33,810 nucleotides of DNA from Candidatus Omnitrophota bacterium (GTDB lineage Bacteria > Omnitrophota > Gorgyraeia > Gygaellales > Profunditerraquicolaceae). A program made the position numbers and the translations under genes. The DNA lies in NCBI GenBank assembly GCA_023247825.1, contig JAHFFR010000010.1, positions 1 through 33,810 on the forward strand, in the 5' to 3' direction. The notes below the pieces were generated by a model that saw only the letters and a program-made list of their open reading frames with translations, made no database searches and was not told the DNA's origin. Shown in pieces: positions 1 through 8,007 of the stretch (positions within the stretch are counted from its first letter, which is position 1; each line of letters opens with the position of its first letter).

Positions 1-888
1 ATGAAAGAGTTGATTGATTCGTTTTTGGATTATCTTGTCGTTGAGCGCGGGCTGTCAAAAAATACCGTTATTGCTTATCGCGAGGACCTGAATATTTACC
101 TCGATTTTCTTATTAAGCGCGGGATAAACGCGCTTTCTAAGGCAGCCAAAAATGATATCATTGAATTTATGCTTTTTGAAAAAACTAAGGGGATATCGCC
201 GGTCAGCATATCGCGCCGGCTTGCGGCTATACGCATGTTCCATCGATTTTTGGCCCGTGAGAGGGTCTTAAAAAGCGATCCTACTACTTTAATTGATTCG
301 CCAAAATTATGGAAAAAAGTCCCGGATACCCTTTCTTTGAATGAAGTAGAGGCGTTGATCAGCCAGCCGGATCCACGCGATTATCAGGGCTCGAGGGATA
401 AGGCGATACTCGAGGCTCTTTATGCCACGGGTATGCGTGTATCCGAATTGACTTTTCTTAAAACAAATAATGTAAATTTGGATATCGGGTTCTTACGTTG
501 TATCGGAAAGGGCAATAAGGAGCGGGTTATTCCGTTGGGTAAGAAAGCTATCCATAGCATTAACAGGTACCTGGAGTTTAGCCGGCCGCATTTTTTAAAA
601 GACAGGGCCTCTGAACACCTTTTTATCAGCCGCTCCGGGGCAAAGCTATCCCGGCAATCCGTCTGGAAATTGATTAAGCGTTACGCTCGTGAGGCTAAAA
701 TTAAAAAGCCGATAAAGGTGCACACTTTAAGGCATTCGTTTGCTACCCATTTATTAGAGAGAGGGGCGGATTTACGTTCAGTGCAGGAAATGCTCGGCCA
801 CTCAAATATTTCTACGACGCAGATTTATACGCATATTGATAAAGACCGGCTCAAAACTGTCCATAAAATGTTCCACCCGCGCCCCTAA
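1..888 (+). CDS. xerD: Tyrosine recombinase, XerC/XerD family
   Basis: 295 aa; N-terminal SAM-like core-binding domain and C-terminal catalytic motifs ATGMRVSEL, HTLRHSFATHLLERGADLRSVQEMLGHSNISTTQIYTH (R..K..H-x-x-R..H..Y). XerC versus XerD is not resolved. Confidence 0.9.
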   Translation: MKELIDSFLDYLVVERGLSKNTVIAYREDLNIYLDFLIKRGINALSKAAKNDIIEFMLFEKTKGISPVSISRRLAAIRMFHRFLARERVLKSDPTTLIDSPKLWKKVPDTLSLNEVEALISQPDPRDYQGSRDKAILEALYATGMRVSELTFLKTNNVNLDIGFLRCIGKGNKERVIPLGKKAIHSINRYLEFSRPHFLKDRASEHLFISRSGAKLSRQSVWKLIKRYAREAKIKKPIKVHTLRHSFATHLLERGADLRSVQEMLGHSNISTTQIYTHIDKDRLKTVHKMFHPRP

Positions 889-891
889 AAG

Positions 892-2169
892 ATGAAAAAA
901 TATTTTAAAAAGATTACCGGCGAATTAAAAGAAATTATCATCCTTGCCGCGGAGGTTTCCCGGGAGGCTAATATGCCGGCTTATTTAGTCGGCGGGTTCC
1001 TGCGCGATTTAATCTTAGGGGTTAAAAACTTTGATATAGATATTGCTGTTGAAGGAAGCGGTATTATTTTTGCCCAGAGGCTGGCTAAAAAATTAAAATC
1101 AGAATTAAGGGTTCATGAACGTTTTGGGACAGCTACTCTAATTTTAGATGGTTTGCTAAAAGTGGATATTGCCACTACCCGTAAGGAAAAATACCCCTGT
1201 TGCGCCTGCTTGCCGGTAGTCAGCTGCGGGTTACTGGAAGACGACCTTATGCGCCGTGATTTTACCATTAATGCCATGGCTGTAAGCATCGTCAGAGGCG
1301 ATGAGCAGAAGTTAATCGATCCTTTTGGGGGCAGGGATGATTTGTCAGCCGGGAGAATCCGTATTCTGCATGATTTAAGCTTTAAAGATGACCCCACGCG
1401 CATATTAAGGGCTATCCGTTTTGAGCAGCGTTTTAATTTTAAGATTGAGCCAAAGACGCTTTTCCTCCTCGAGGATGCGGTTAAAAATGGGCTGTTGGAT
1501 AAAGTAAGCCCCCATAGGATACGCGATGAGCTGGTATTAATGCTTAAGGAGCATGATCCCCTGAAACAAGTAAAGCGGCTTAATAATTTATGCGCCCTGT
1601 CATTTATCAGCAAGAAATTAAAGGCGGGCAAATCAACGTATGATTTATTTAAATCAATAGATAAAGAGATCCTTTGGTTTACTAAAAATTTCCCTGCCCA
1701 TAGGCAGCTTGATACCTGGCTTATTTATTTTACCGCGCTCCTTGCGCCGCTTGCCCCAGGTGAAATTAAAAAAACCACCTCAAGGCTCGGCCTGCGTAAG
1801 GGGGAGGAGAAAAGGATTATCAGTTACTGCCAGTCCAGCCGCAGGCTCATTCAGTTTTTAAGCAAAAAAGGTGTTTTACCCTCGCGGATTTTCTTTATGC
1901 TTGAGCCCTTAAGTTATGAAACGATTATTTTGTTAAAGTCCGCATCGCAGAATAAATATCTTAAAAGATATATTACGGATTTTCTTGAAATCTATAACGG
2001 TATGCGCCTTTATGTTTCAGGAAATGACCTGCACGGTTTAGGTGTTTTGCCGGGCCCGCGGTACCAGAAAATATTTGCCAAAGTATTGGAGGCTAAGCTT
2101 AACGGAAAGGTCAGGACCCTTCAAGGTGAGCTGGGCTTGATCAGAGAATTAATAAAAATAACAGATTAG
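892..2169 (+). CDS. CCA tRNA nucleotidyltransferase / poly(A) polymerase family protein
   Basis: YLVGGFLRDLILGVKNFDIDIAVEG (nucleotidyltransferase GG...DxD), RRDFTINAMA, DDPTRILRAIRFEQRF motifs. Confidence 0.88.
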   Translation: MKKYFKKITGELKEIIILAAEVSREANMPAYLVGGFLRDLILGVKNFDIDIAVEGSGIIFAQRLAKKLKSELRVHERFGTATLILDGLLKVDIATTRKEKYPCCACLPVVSCGLLEDDLMRRDFTINAMAVSIVRGDEQKLIDPFGGRDDLSAGRIRILHDLSFKDDPTRILRAIRFEQRFNFKIEPKTLFLLEDAVKNGLLDKVSPHRIRDELVLMLKEHDPLKQVKRLNNLCALSFISKKLKAGKSTYDLFKSIDKEILWFTKNFPAHRQLDTWLIYFTALLAPLAPGEIKKTTSRLGLRKGEEKRIISYCQSSRRLIQFLSKKGVLPSRIFFMLEPLSYETIILLKSASQNKYLKRYITDFLEIYNGMRLYVSGNDLHGLGVLPGPRYQKIFAKVLEAKLNGKVRTLQGELGLIRELIKITD

Positions 2170-2186
2170 AAAGGGAGATTTAGATA

Positions 2187-2537
2187 ATGTCTAGGCGTGA
2201 ACGGGTGGAAGAGGCAATAAAAAAAGAAGTAAGCACTATTATCCATGACAAACTTAAAGACCCGCGGATAGGTTTTGTTACTATTACCAAGGTTGAGTTG
2301 TCAAGCGATTTAAGAAATGCCAAGATTTTCTACAGTGTATTAGGCAAAGAGGATGATCATAAAAAGACGAAACTTGCCCTGGATTCTGCTTTAGGGTTTA
2401 TCCGCAGCTTGGTCGCCCAGAGGATTAACCTGCGTTTTGCGCCCGAGCTTATGTTTAAAGAAGACCATTCTACCGAGTATAGCGTAAAAATTGAAGAGTT
2501 ATTAAACAAGATAAAGGAGCCGGATGGGTCTAAATGA
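2187..2537 (+). CDS. rbfA: Ribosome-binding factor A
   Basis: 116 aa; RRERVEEAIKKEVSTIIHDKLKDPRIGFVTITKVELSSDLRNAKIFYSVLG; typical RbfA length and motif; SD-like AAGGGAGA upstream. Confidence 0.92.
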   Translation: MSRRERVEEAIKKEVSTIIHDKLKDPRIGFVTITKVELSSDLRNAKIFYSVLGKEDDHKKTKLALDSALGFIRSLVAQRINLRFAPELMFKEDHSTEYSVKIEELLNKIKEPDGSK

Positions 2538-3495
2538 GGCAAGCCAGGCGATAAAAAAATATAATAATTTCTTAATTACCGTTCATACCAGCCCCGAAGG
2601 CGATGCCCTGGGAGCTGAACTTGGATTTTATAACCTTATTAAGTCGCTCGGTAAGAACGGGGTAATCGTAAATGATGATAAATTACCTTATGGTTATGAT
2701 TTTCTCCCCGGCAACAGGCTTATCCATCTCTTGAACAGGGAATCCGAACATATTAAATTTGATTGCTTTGTGGTTTTAGATTGCTCGGATTTAAAACGCA
2801 CCGGCGATGTTTATAAATTAAATAAAAATAATAAACCGGTATTGAATATTGACCACCATGTCAGTAACCAGTTTTTTGGAGAAGTTAACTGGATTGATCC
2901 CGCTGCATCCTCATGTTCGGAGATGATCTTTAGATTATATAAAAAATTACGCAAGCCCGTAGATAAGGATACGGCTTTAGCGTTATATACCGGAATAATG
3001 ACTGATACAGGGAGCTTCCGCTATTCCAACACCTCCAGTTTTACGTTTAAGGCTGCATCCGAGCTTTTAAAATCCGGAATTAATGTTTCCCGGGTTTACC
3101 GGAATACTTATGAAAATATTCCGGCTGTCGATATAAAATTATTGCTTAAACTTCTGCCAAAAATCAGATTTTTTTGCCAAGGCAAGATTGCCGCGTTCCA
3201 GATTAAGAAAGAATTGATTAAAGCAAAAAAACCGTCTATTGATTTGGCTGACCTGCTTTTAAGTTTTGGCCGCGCGATTAAGGGGGTTGAAGTGGTGGTA
3301 TTATTTAAAGAGAACCTGGGAGGGAAAAACGAGGTGCGCGTTAATTTAAGGAGCCAGGGTAAAGTTGATGTGAATAGGATTGCCGCATTTTTCGGAGGCG
3401 GTGGGCATAAGACTGCCAGCGGCTGCACAGTAACAGGCAATATTAAAAAAATTGAAAAAGCGGTTATTTCTAAAATCCAATCATCTTTAATATGA
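2524..3495 (+). CDS. DHH/DHHA1 family phosphoesterase (NrnA-like oligoribonuclease/pAp phosphatase)
   Basis: HTSPEGDALGAEL, VLDCSDL, NIDHHVSN, TGIMTDTGSFRYSNTS, C-terminal FFGGGGHKTASG; overlaps the rbfA 3' end. Confidence 0.88.
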   Translation: MGLNEASQAIKKYNNFLITVHTSPEGDALGAELGFYNLIKSLGKNGVIVNDDKLPYGYDFLPGNRLIHLLNRESEHIKFDCFVVLDCSDLKRTGDVYKLNKNNKPVLNIDHHVSNQFFGEVNWIDPAASSCSEMIFRLYKKLRKPVDKDTALALYTGIMTDTGSFRYSNTSSFTFKAASELLKSGINVSRVYRNTYENIPAVDIKLLLKLLPKIRFFCQGKIAAFQIKKELIKAKKPSIDLADLLLSFGRAIKGVEVVVLFKENLGGKNEVRVNLRSQGKVDVNRIAAFFGGGGHKTASGCTVTGNIKKIEKAVISKIQSSLI

Positions 3496-3501
3496 GTTTA
3501 A

Positions 3502-4425
3502 ATGAAAATAGTCCACGGAATAAATGAAGTCGAGAAGTGCAAGAGGGCTATTGTCGCCATGGGGGTTTTTGACGGCCTGCACCGTGGGCACTTAAATATC
3601 TTAAAAGCACTGGTAAAGAAAGCCAAACAGGCTAAAGGCACAAGCGTAGTTTTAACCTTTTGGCCGCATCCGCAAAAAGAAGAAAGCCTTTACTCTCTCC
3701 AGCACCGCCTTAGGTTACTCGAAGGTTTAGGTGTAGATATCTGTATCATAATAAATTTTAATAAAAGATTCTCTAGAATTAGCGCCGAGGATTTTATTAA
3801 AGATGTGTTGGTTAATAAAATCGGCGCGCAGCATATTTATATCGGTAAAAATTTTCGTTTTGGAAGGCATGCCCTGGGTAATTATAATCTTTTGCGCAAG
3901 GCAGCAAAAATCTATAAATTTAAAATAAAGAAATTTTCGATAATCCGTATTAACAATAAGCCCATCAGCAGTACGGCAATAAGAAAATTAATCAGAAAAG
4001 GCAATTTGGAAAGCAGTGAAAAATTGCTTGGCCGCAGGGTCAGCGTTCTGGGCTCGGTAATTAAAGGCAGCTCGCTTGGCCGCAGAATAGGGTTTCCGAC
4101 GGCAAACATCAACCCGCATCATGAGGTTATCCCTGCGCCGGGTATTTATGCGGTCAAGATTATTTTTTCCGGCAAAATCTACGACGGCGCCTGTTATATC
4201 GGCCGCAGGCCTACAATATATGCTTCAAACAAGCGCCTCGTAATCGAGGCGCATATATTTGATTTTCATAAAGATATTTATGGAGAATTTCTTGAAATCC
4301 AATTTATAAAATTCATCCGGCCGGATAAGAAATTCGCTTCCATAGAAGATTTGGCGCATCAAATTAAAAAAGATATAATTTCCTGCCGCAAGATCCTGCA
4401 ACATTCCTTTAAGAAACCACAATAG
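3502..4425 (+). CDS. ribF: Bifunctional riboflavin kinase / FAD synthetase
   Basis: MGVFDGLHRGHLNIL, ISSTAIRKLIRKGNLE, GRRIGFPTANI, GxxYIGRRPTI...EAHIFDFHKDIYGE motifs. Confidence 0.93.
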   Translation: MKIVHGINEVEKCKRAIVAMGVFDGLHRGHLNILKALVKKAKQAKGTSVVLTFWPHPQKEESLYSLQHRLRLLEGLGVDICIIINFNKRFSRISAEDFIKDVLVNKIGAQHIYIGKNFRFGRHALGNYNLLRKAAKIYKFKIKKFSIIRINNKPISSTAIRKLIRKGNLESSEKLLGRRVSVLGSVIKGSSLGRRIGFPTANINPHHEVIPAPGIYAVKIIFSGKIYDGACYIGRRPTIYASNKRLVIEAHIFDFHKDIYGEFLEIQFIKFIRPDKKFASIEDLAHQIKKDIISCRKILQHSFKKPQ

Positions 4426-4434
4426 CTAGCTATT
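4421..4434. repeat. 14-bp perfect palindrome AATAGCTAGCTATT overlapping the ribF stop codon
   Basis: Direct reading; the sequence equals its own reverse complement. Confidence 0.7.
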
Positions 4435-4489
4435 ACGATTGCCTAATCCACAATTGGTTGTATTTGCTTGATTTAGGTAAAATTTTTTC

Positions 4490-4518
4490 TTGACAAAGGG
4501 GAAGATTTTGTCTATACT
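4490..4518 (+). promoter_or_regulatory. Candidate sigma70-type promoter of mraZ/dcw cluster (TTGACA-N17-TATACT)
   Basis: TTGACA at 4490-4495 (6/6) and TATACT at 4513-4518 (5/6) with a 17-bp spacer, ~50 nt upstream of the mraZ ATG. Confidence 0.8.
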
Positions 4519-4529
4519 TTTGGTGTTAG

Positions 4530-4559
4530 GTGGATAGAAGTGGAGTAAAGTGGAAGGAA
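4530..4559 (+). promoter_or_regulatory. Three tandem 10-bp repeats GTGGAnnnAA, candidate MraZ-binding boxes
   Basis: GTGGATAGAA / GTGGAGTAAA / GTGGAAGGAA at 4530, 4540 and 4550, between the promoter and mraZ; the third overlaps the SD (AAGGAAAG). Confidence 0.75.
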
Positions 4560-4566
4560 AGAAAAA

Positions 4567-5004
4567 ATGTTCTACGGTGAGTTTGAGCATTCAATAGACC
4601 GTAAGGGTCGCCTGATTTTGCCTGCCAAATTCCGCGAGGTTGCCAAGAATCAATTCGTGGAGAAGTTTTTTGTTACCCGCGGCTTGGATAAATGCCTTTT
4701 TATGTTCTCAGAGGAAGAATGGCGTTCTCAGGAAAACAAATTTAAAACTATGTCATTTACCAAACAGCAGTCGCGTACTTTTAACCGGCTGCTTTTTAGC
4801 GGTGCTGTCGAAGTGGGTTTTGATAAGCAGGGCAGGATTCTATTGCCGCTTTATTTAAAAGATTTTGCGGAAATTAAAAGAGACGTGATGATTGTAGGTG
4901 TTTCTAACCGTATTGAGATTTGGGCAAAAGATAAGTGGCATGATTTTTACGCAAATAGCCGCCAGTCTTTTGAAGAGATCGCAGAAAAGTTAATGGATGT
5001 ATAG
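4567..5004 (+). CDS. mraZ: Transcriptional regulator MraZ
   Basis: 145 aa; duplicated DxxGR motifs (DRKGRLILPAKFREV and FDKQGRILLPLYLKDF); immediately before rsmH. Confidence 0.95.
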   Translation: MFYGEFEHSIDRKGRLILPAKFREVAKNQFVEKFFVTRGLDKCLFMFSEEEWRSQENKFKTMSFTKQQSRTFNRLLFSGAVEVGFDKQGRILLPLYLKDFAEIKRDVMIVGVSNRIEIWAKDKWHDFYANSRQSFEEIAEKLMDV

Positions 5005-5910
5005 ATGCCAGATGAAAAATTGCTGCATACGCCAGTTATGCTGCATGAAGTTATAGATTACCTTAAAACTTCGCCCGGCCAAATAATTGTAGATGCAACG
5101 GCGGGTACAGGGGGCCATTCGCTTGAAATATTAAAAAGAATTACTCCCGGGGGCAGGTTGATCGCCATAGACCGCGATGAAGATTCATTAGCAATATGCC
5201 GCAAGAGGCTAAACGAATTTAAAAATTCCTGTGAATTTGTTCATAGCAATTTTGCGGATTTAGACCAGGTTTTAGATAAGCTTGGGATAAAAGAGATTGA
5301 TGGAATTGTTTTTGATTTAGGGATTTCCAGCTACCAGCTAAAAGATGCGCAGAGGGGATTTAGTTTTCAGGAGGAGGGGCCGTTAGATATGCGTTTAGAC
5401 AGAAGCAGCTATATTTCAGCTTACGACCTGATAAATAACCTTAATGAAAATGAGATCTCTCACCTGCTTTGGAGCTTTGGCCAGGAGCGCTGGCATAATC
5501 GTATTGCGCATTTGTTAGTCGAGGAGCGCAGGAATCAGCCTATTTCTACTACCACGCAATTAGCTAATCTTGTGATGCGGGCTATTCCGTACAGGTATCG
5601 CAAGAGCTATTACCGCATACATCCTGCTACGCGGACTTTTCAGGCAGTGCGCATTGCCGTAAACAGGGAATTAGAAATTTTAGAGAGTTCAATCACCAAA
5701 GCCGTTGCAATTTTAAAAAAGCAAGCTAGAATATGTGTTATTTCTTTTCATTCATTGGAAGACCGCGTGATTAAGCACACATTCCGTGCGCTTAAGGCCG
5801 ACGGATTGATTGATATTATTACAAGTAAGCCCCTGATCCCCGGAGCCGGCGAAATAGACAGGAATCCTTCCAGCCGCAGCTCTAAATTCAGGGTAGCAGA
5901 GAGGTTGTAA
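5005..5910 (+). CDS. rsmH: 16S rRNA (cytosine1402-N4)-methyltransferase RsmH (MraW)
   Basis: HTPVMLHEVIDYL, DATAGTGGHS, DGIVFDLGISSYQL, RGFSFQEEGPLDMRLD, ISFHSLEDRVIKHTFR motifs. Confidence 0.96.
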   Translation: MPDEKLLHTPVMLHEVIDYLKTSPGQIIVDATAGTGGHSLEILKRITPGGRLIAIDRDEDSLAICRKRLNEFKNSCEFVHSNFADLDQVLDKLGIKEIDGIVFDLGISSYQLKDAQRGFSFQEEGPLDMRLDRSSYISAYDLINNLNENEISHLLWSFGQERWHNRIAHLLVEERRNQPISTTTQLANLVMRAIPYRYRKSYYRIHPATRTFQAVRIAVNRELEILESSITKAVAILKKQARICVISFHSLEDRVIKHTFRALKADGLIDIITSKPLIPGAGEIDRNPSSRSSKFRVAERL

Positions 5911-5916
5911 AATAAT

Positions 5917-6285
5917 ATGAAGCTGACTAAATTTCTTTCTATGGTAGTATTTATTACTTCTTTCTCTGTGCTCTATGTTTACCAGCAAAGCGAGATTTTC
6001 CGCCTGGCTTACCTGGGCCAGAAAAAACAAGCCCTCTTTACGGAATTACTGGATAAGAATACCGCGTTAAGATATAATATCAATAAGGGCTCTTCTTTGG
6101 TTAATATCGGCGGCCGTATCAATGGAACCAGTGAATTCCAGATGCCGGATAATTACCGCTTTGTTAAGTTTGTTTCTTCCAGGGAAGGTTTAAAGCTTGC
6201 GGATCAGAGTCAAGGCAATGAAGGGCTTATGGCACGGATTTTTGGCTTAAGGCGGGAAGCTCAGGCTAAAACAATTAACCCCTAA
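5917..6285 (+). CDS. ftsL: FtsL-like cell division protein
   Basis: Short (122 aa) protein with one N-terminal hydrophobic segment followed by a helical region, located between rsmH and ftsI; assigned mainly by synteny. Confidence 0.65.
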   Translation: MKLTKFLSMVVFITSFSVLYVYQQSEIFRLAYLGQKKQALFTELLDKNTALRYNINKGSSLVNIGGRINGTSEFQMPDNYRFVKFVSSREGLKLADQSQGNEGLMARIFGLRREAQAKTINP

Positions 6286-6309
6286 TATTTATTACTCCTA
6301 AAAAATATA

Positions 6310-8007
6310 GTGTATATCAGTAATTATCGCCGAAGGAATGAGGCGGTATTTTTGGTTTTTTTTGTTTTTCTCCTGCTTTGCGTAGGCCGTCTTTTTTTTA
6401 TCCAATTTTTTCGTTCCAGTTATCTTACCTTAATCGCTAAAAAACAGCATAATCAGCTTGTAGAGCTTGAGCCGCGGCGCGGGGCAATTTATGATTGCAA
6501 CCTTAAGGCCCAGGCATTTAATATGTCCATGGATTCTCTTTATGCTGTGCCCGGAGCAATTAAAGATAAAGAAAAGCTGATAAATCAGCTAAATACCATA
6601 CTTGGCTCCAAGCGCAGTTACCTGGAAGATAGATTAAACCGGAAAAAATCATTTATTTGGCTGGCGCGAAAATTAACTCCTGAGAAATCCGAGGCACTTA
6701 AGAAATTAAATATTAAAGGATTGGGATTTTTAAAGGAAACCAAGCGTATTTATCCTAATAGTTACTTGGCCAGCCACATAATTGGTTTTAGCGGTATGGA
6801 TAATATCGGGTTAGAGGGTATCGAAAGGGATTATAATAAGTATTTAAAAGGAATCCCCGGTTGGGCGATTTTTCTGCGCGATGCCCGTCAAAAAAAATTA
6901 GATATCTGGGAAAAGATGGTTGTCCCTGTTGATGGGGAGGACCTGGTCTTAACTATTGATGAAGTTATCCAGTATATCGCAGAAAGAGAGTTGGATAAGG
7001 CTTTTAAGGATTTTAACGCTAAAGGCGCCAGTATCGTAGTGATGGATCCGCATACAGGCAGGGTCCTGGCCCTTGCTAACCGCCCTACTTATGATTTAAA
7101 TGACTCATCGAGCGCCAGCAAAGATTCGATGCGTAACCGGGCTATCTGTGATTTGTTTGAGCCCGGTTCAGTGTTTAAGATAGTTACCGCTTCTGCTGCT
7201 CTTGAAGAGAAGAAGGTTACTGAAGAGGATGTATTTTTTTGCGAAAATGGTACTTATAGAATAGGCGGCCGCATCTTGCATGACCATCGGCCGCATGGTT
7301 TGCTTACCTTCAGGCAGGTAATTGAGGAGTCCAGTAATATCGGTACGGTTAAAGTTGCCCAGCTTTTAGGCCCGGATAAGCTGTATCATTATGTAAGGGC
7401 TTTTGGTTTTGGTTCCAAATTGGGGATAGATCTATCCGGAGAAATATCCGGGATGATCTCGCCTCCCCGGCTTTGGTCAAAAACATCTATTACTTCAATA
7501 CCTATGGGCCAGGAGGTAGGGGTTACTGCATTGCAATTGGCCAGCGCAATTTCTGTAATTGCTAACGGCGGGCAATTAATGAAGCCTTATATTATTGAAT
7601 CAGTCCGTGATAACCAGGGCCGTTTAATAAAGCAGAATAAGCCGGTATTAATCCATAAGGTTATTTCAGTAGATACAGCTATGCGTATTAAAAAAATCCT
7701 TACCGGGGTAATTGAGGAAGGAACCGGTAAATTAGCCAAGGTGGCCGGTTTTAGCGCCGCAGGTAAAACCGGGACCGCCCAGAAACTTGAGCCAAACGGG
7801 ACATATTCTCATAGTAAATATGTTGCTTCTTTTATCGGGTTTTCTCCGGCAGAGGACCCGATATTGACTATTGTGGTAATAGTTGATGAACCGCATCCAT
7901 ATTATTTTGGCGGGGTAGTAGCCGCTCCGGTGTTTCAAAGAGTTGCCAGCGACGCTATACGTTATATAAAAGGGAATGAATTACCGATTGAGGCTATGGC
8001 GCAATGA
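6310..8007 (+). CDS. ftsI: Peptidoglycan transpeptidase FtsI/PBP3 (class B PBP)
   Basis: GTG start; N-terminal TM; SxxK (EPGSVFKI), SxN (ESSNIGTV), KTG (AAGKTGTAQ) motifs. Confidence 0.94.
   Translation: MYISNYRRRNEAVFLVFFVFLLLCVGRLFFIQFFRSSYLTLIAKKQHNQLVELEPRRGAIYDCNLKAQAFNMSMDSLYAVPGAIKDKEKLINQLNTILGSKRSYLEDRLNRKKSFIWLARKLTPEKSEALKKLNIKGLGFLKETKRIYPNSYLASHIIGFSGMDNIGLEGIERDYNKYLKGIPGWAIFLRDARQKKLDIWEKMVVPVDGEDLVLTIDEVIQYIAERELDKAFKDFNAKGASIVVMDPHTGRVLALANRPTYDLNDSSSASKDSMRNRAICDLFEPGSVFKIVTASAALEEKKVTEEDVFFCENGTYRIGGRILHDHRPHGLLTFRQVIEESSNIGTVKVAQLLGPDKLYHYVRAFGFGSKLGIDLSGEISGMISPPRLWSKTSITSIPMGQEVGVTALQLASAISVIANGGQLMKPYIIESVRDNQGRLIKQNKPVLIHKVISVDTAMRIKKILTGVIEEGTGKLAKVAGFSAAGKTGTAQKLEPNGTYSHSKYVASFIGFSPAEDPILTIVVIVDEPHPYYFGGVVAAPVFQRVASDAIRYIKGNELPIEAMAQ

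Noticed and set aside
1-888. Tyrosine recombinase at the window edge as evidence of an integron, phage or integrative element
   Set aside because: The sequence is a typical housekeeping XerC/D with no att-like repeats, cargo or phage genes nearby; its neighbours are core genes.
1113-1631. Minus-strand ORF of 172 aa (and the other minus-strand ORFs in the track)
   Set aside because: They lie antisense to well-supported conserved genes and show no recognisable domains; they look like spurious ORFs.
2600-2640. Asp-to-Glu change in DHH motif I (SPEGDALG rather than NPDGDAxG) as a sign of an inactive NrnA
   Set aside because: The remaining DHH, GIMTDTG and GGGGHxxASG motifs are intact, and I cannot judge how frequent the Glu variant is without an alignment.
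4442-4477. CCTAA...TTAGG as a ribF terminator hairpin
   Set aside because: Only 5 bp with a long loop; too weak to call.
4640-4858. Out-of-frame plus-strand ORF (72 aa) within mraZ
   Set aside because: Fully nested in mraZ, with no start context or motif support.
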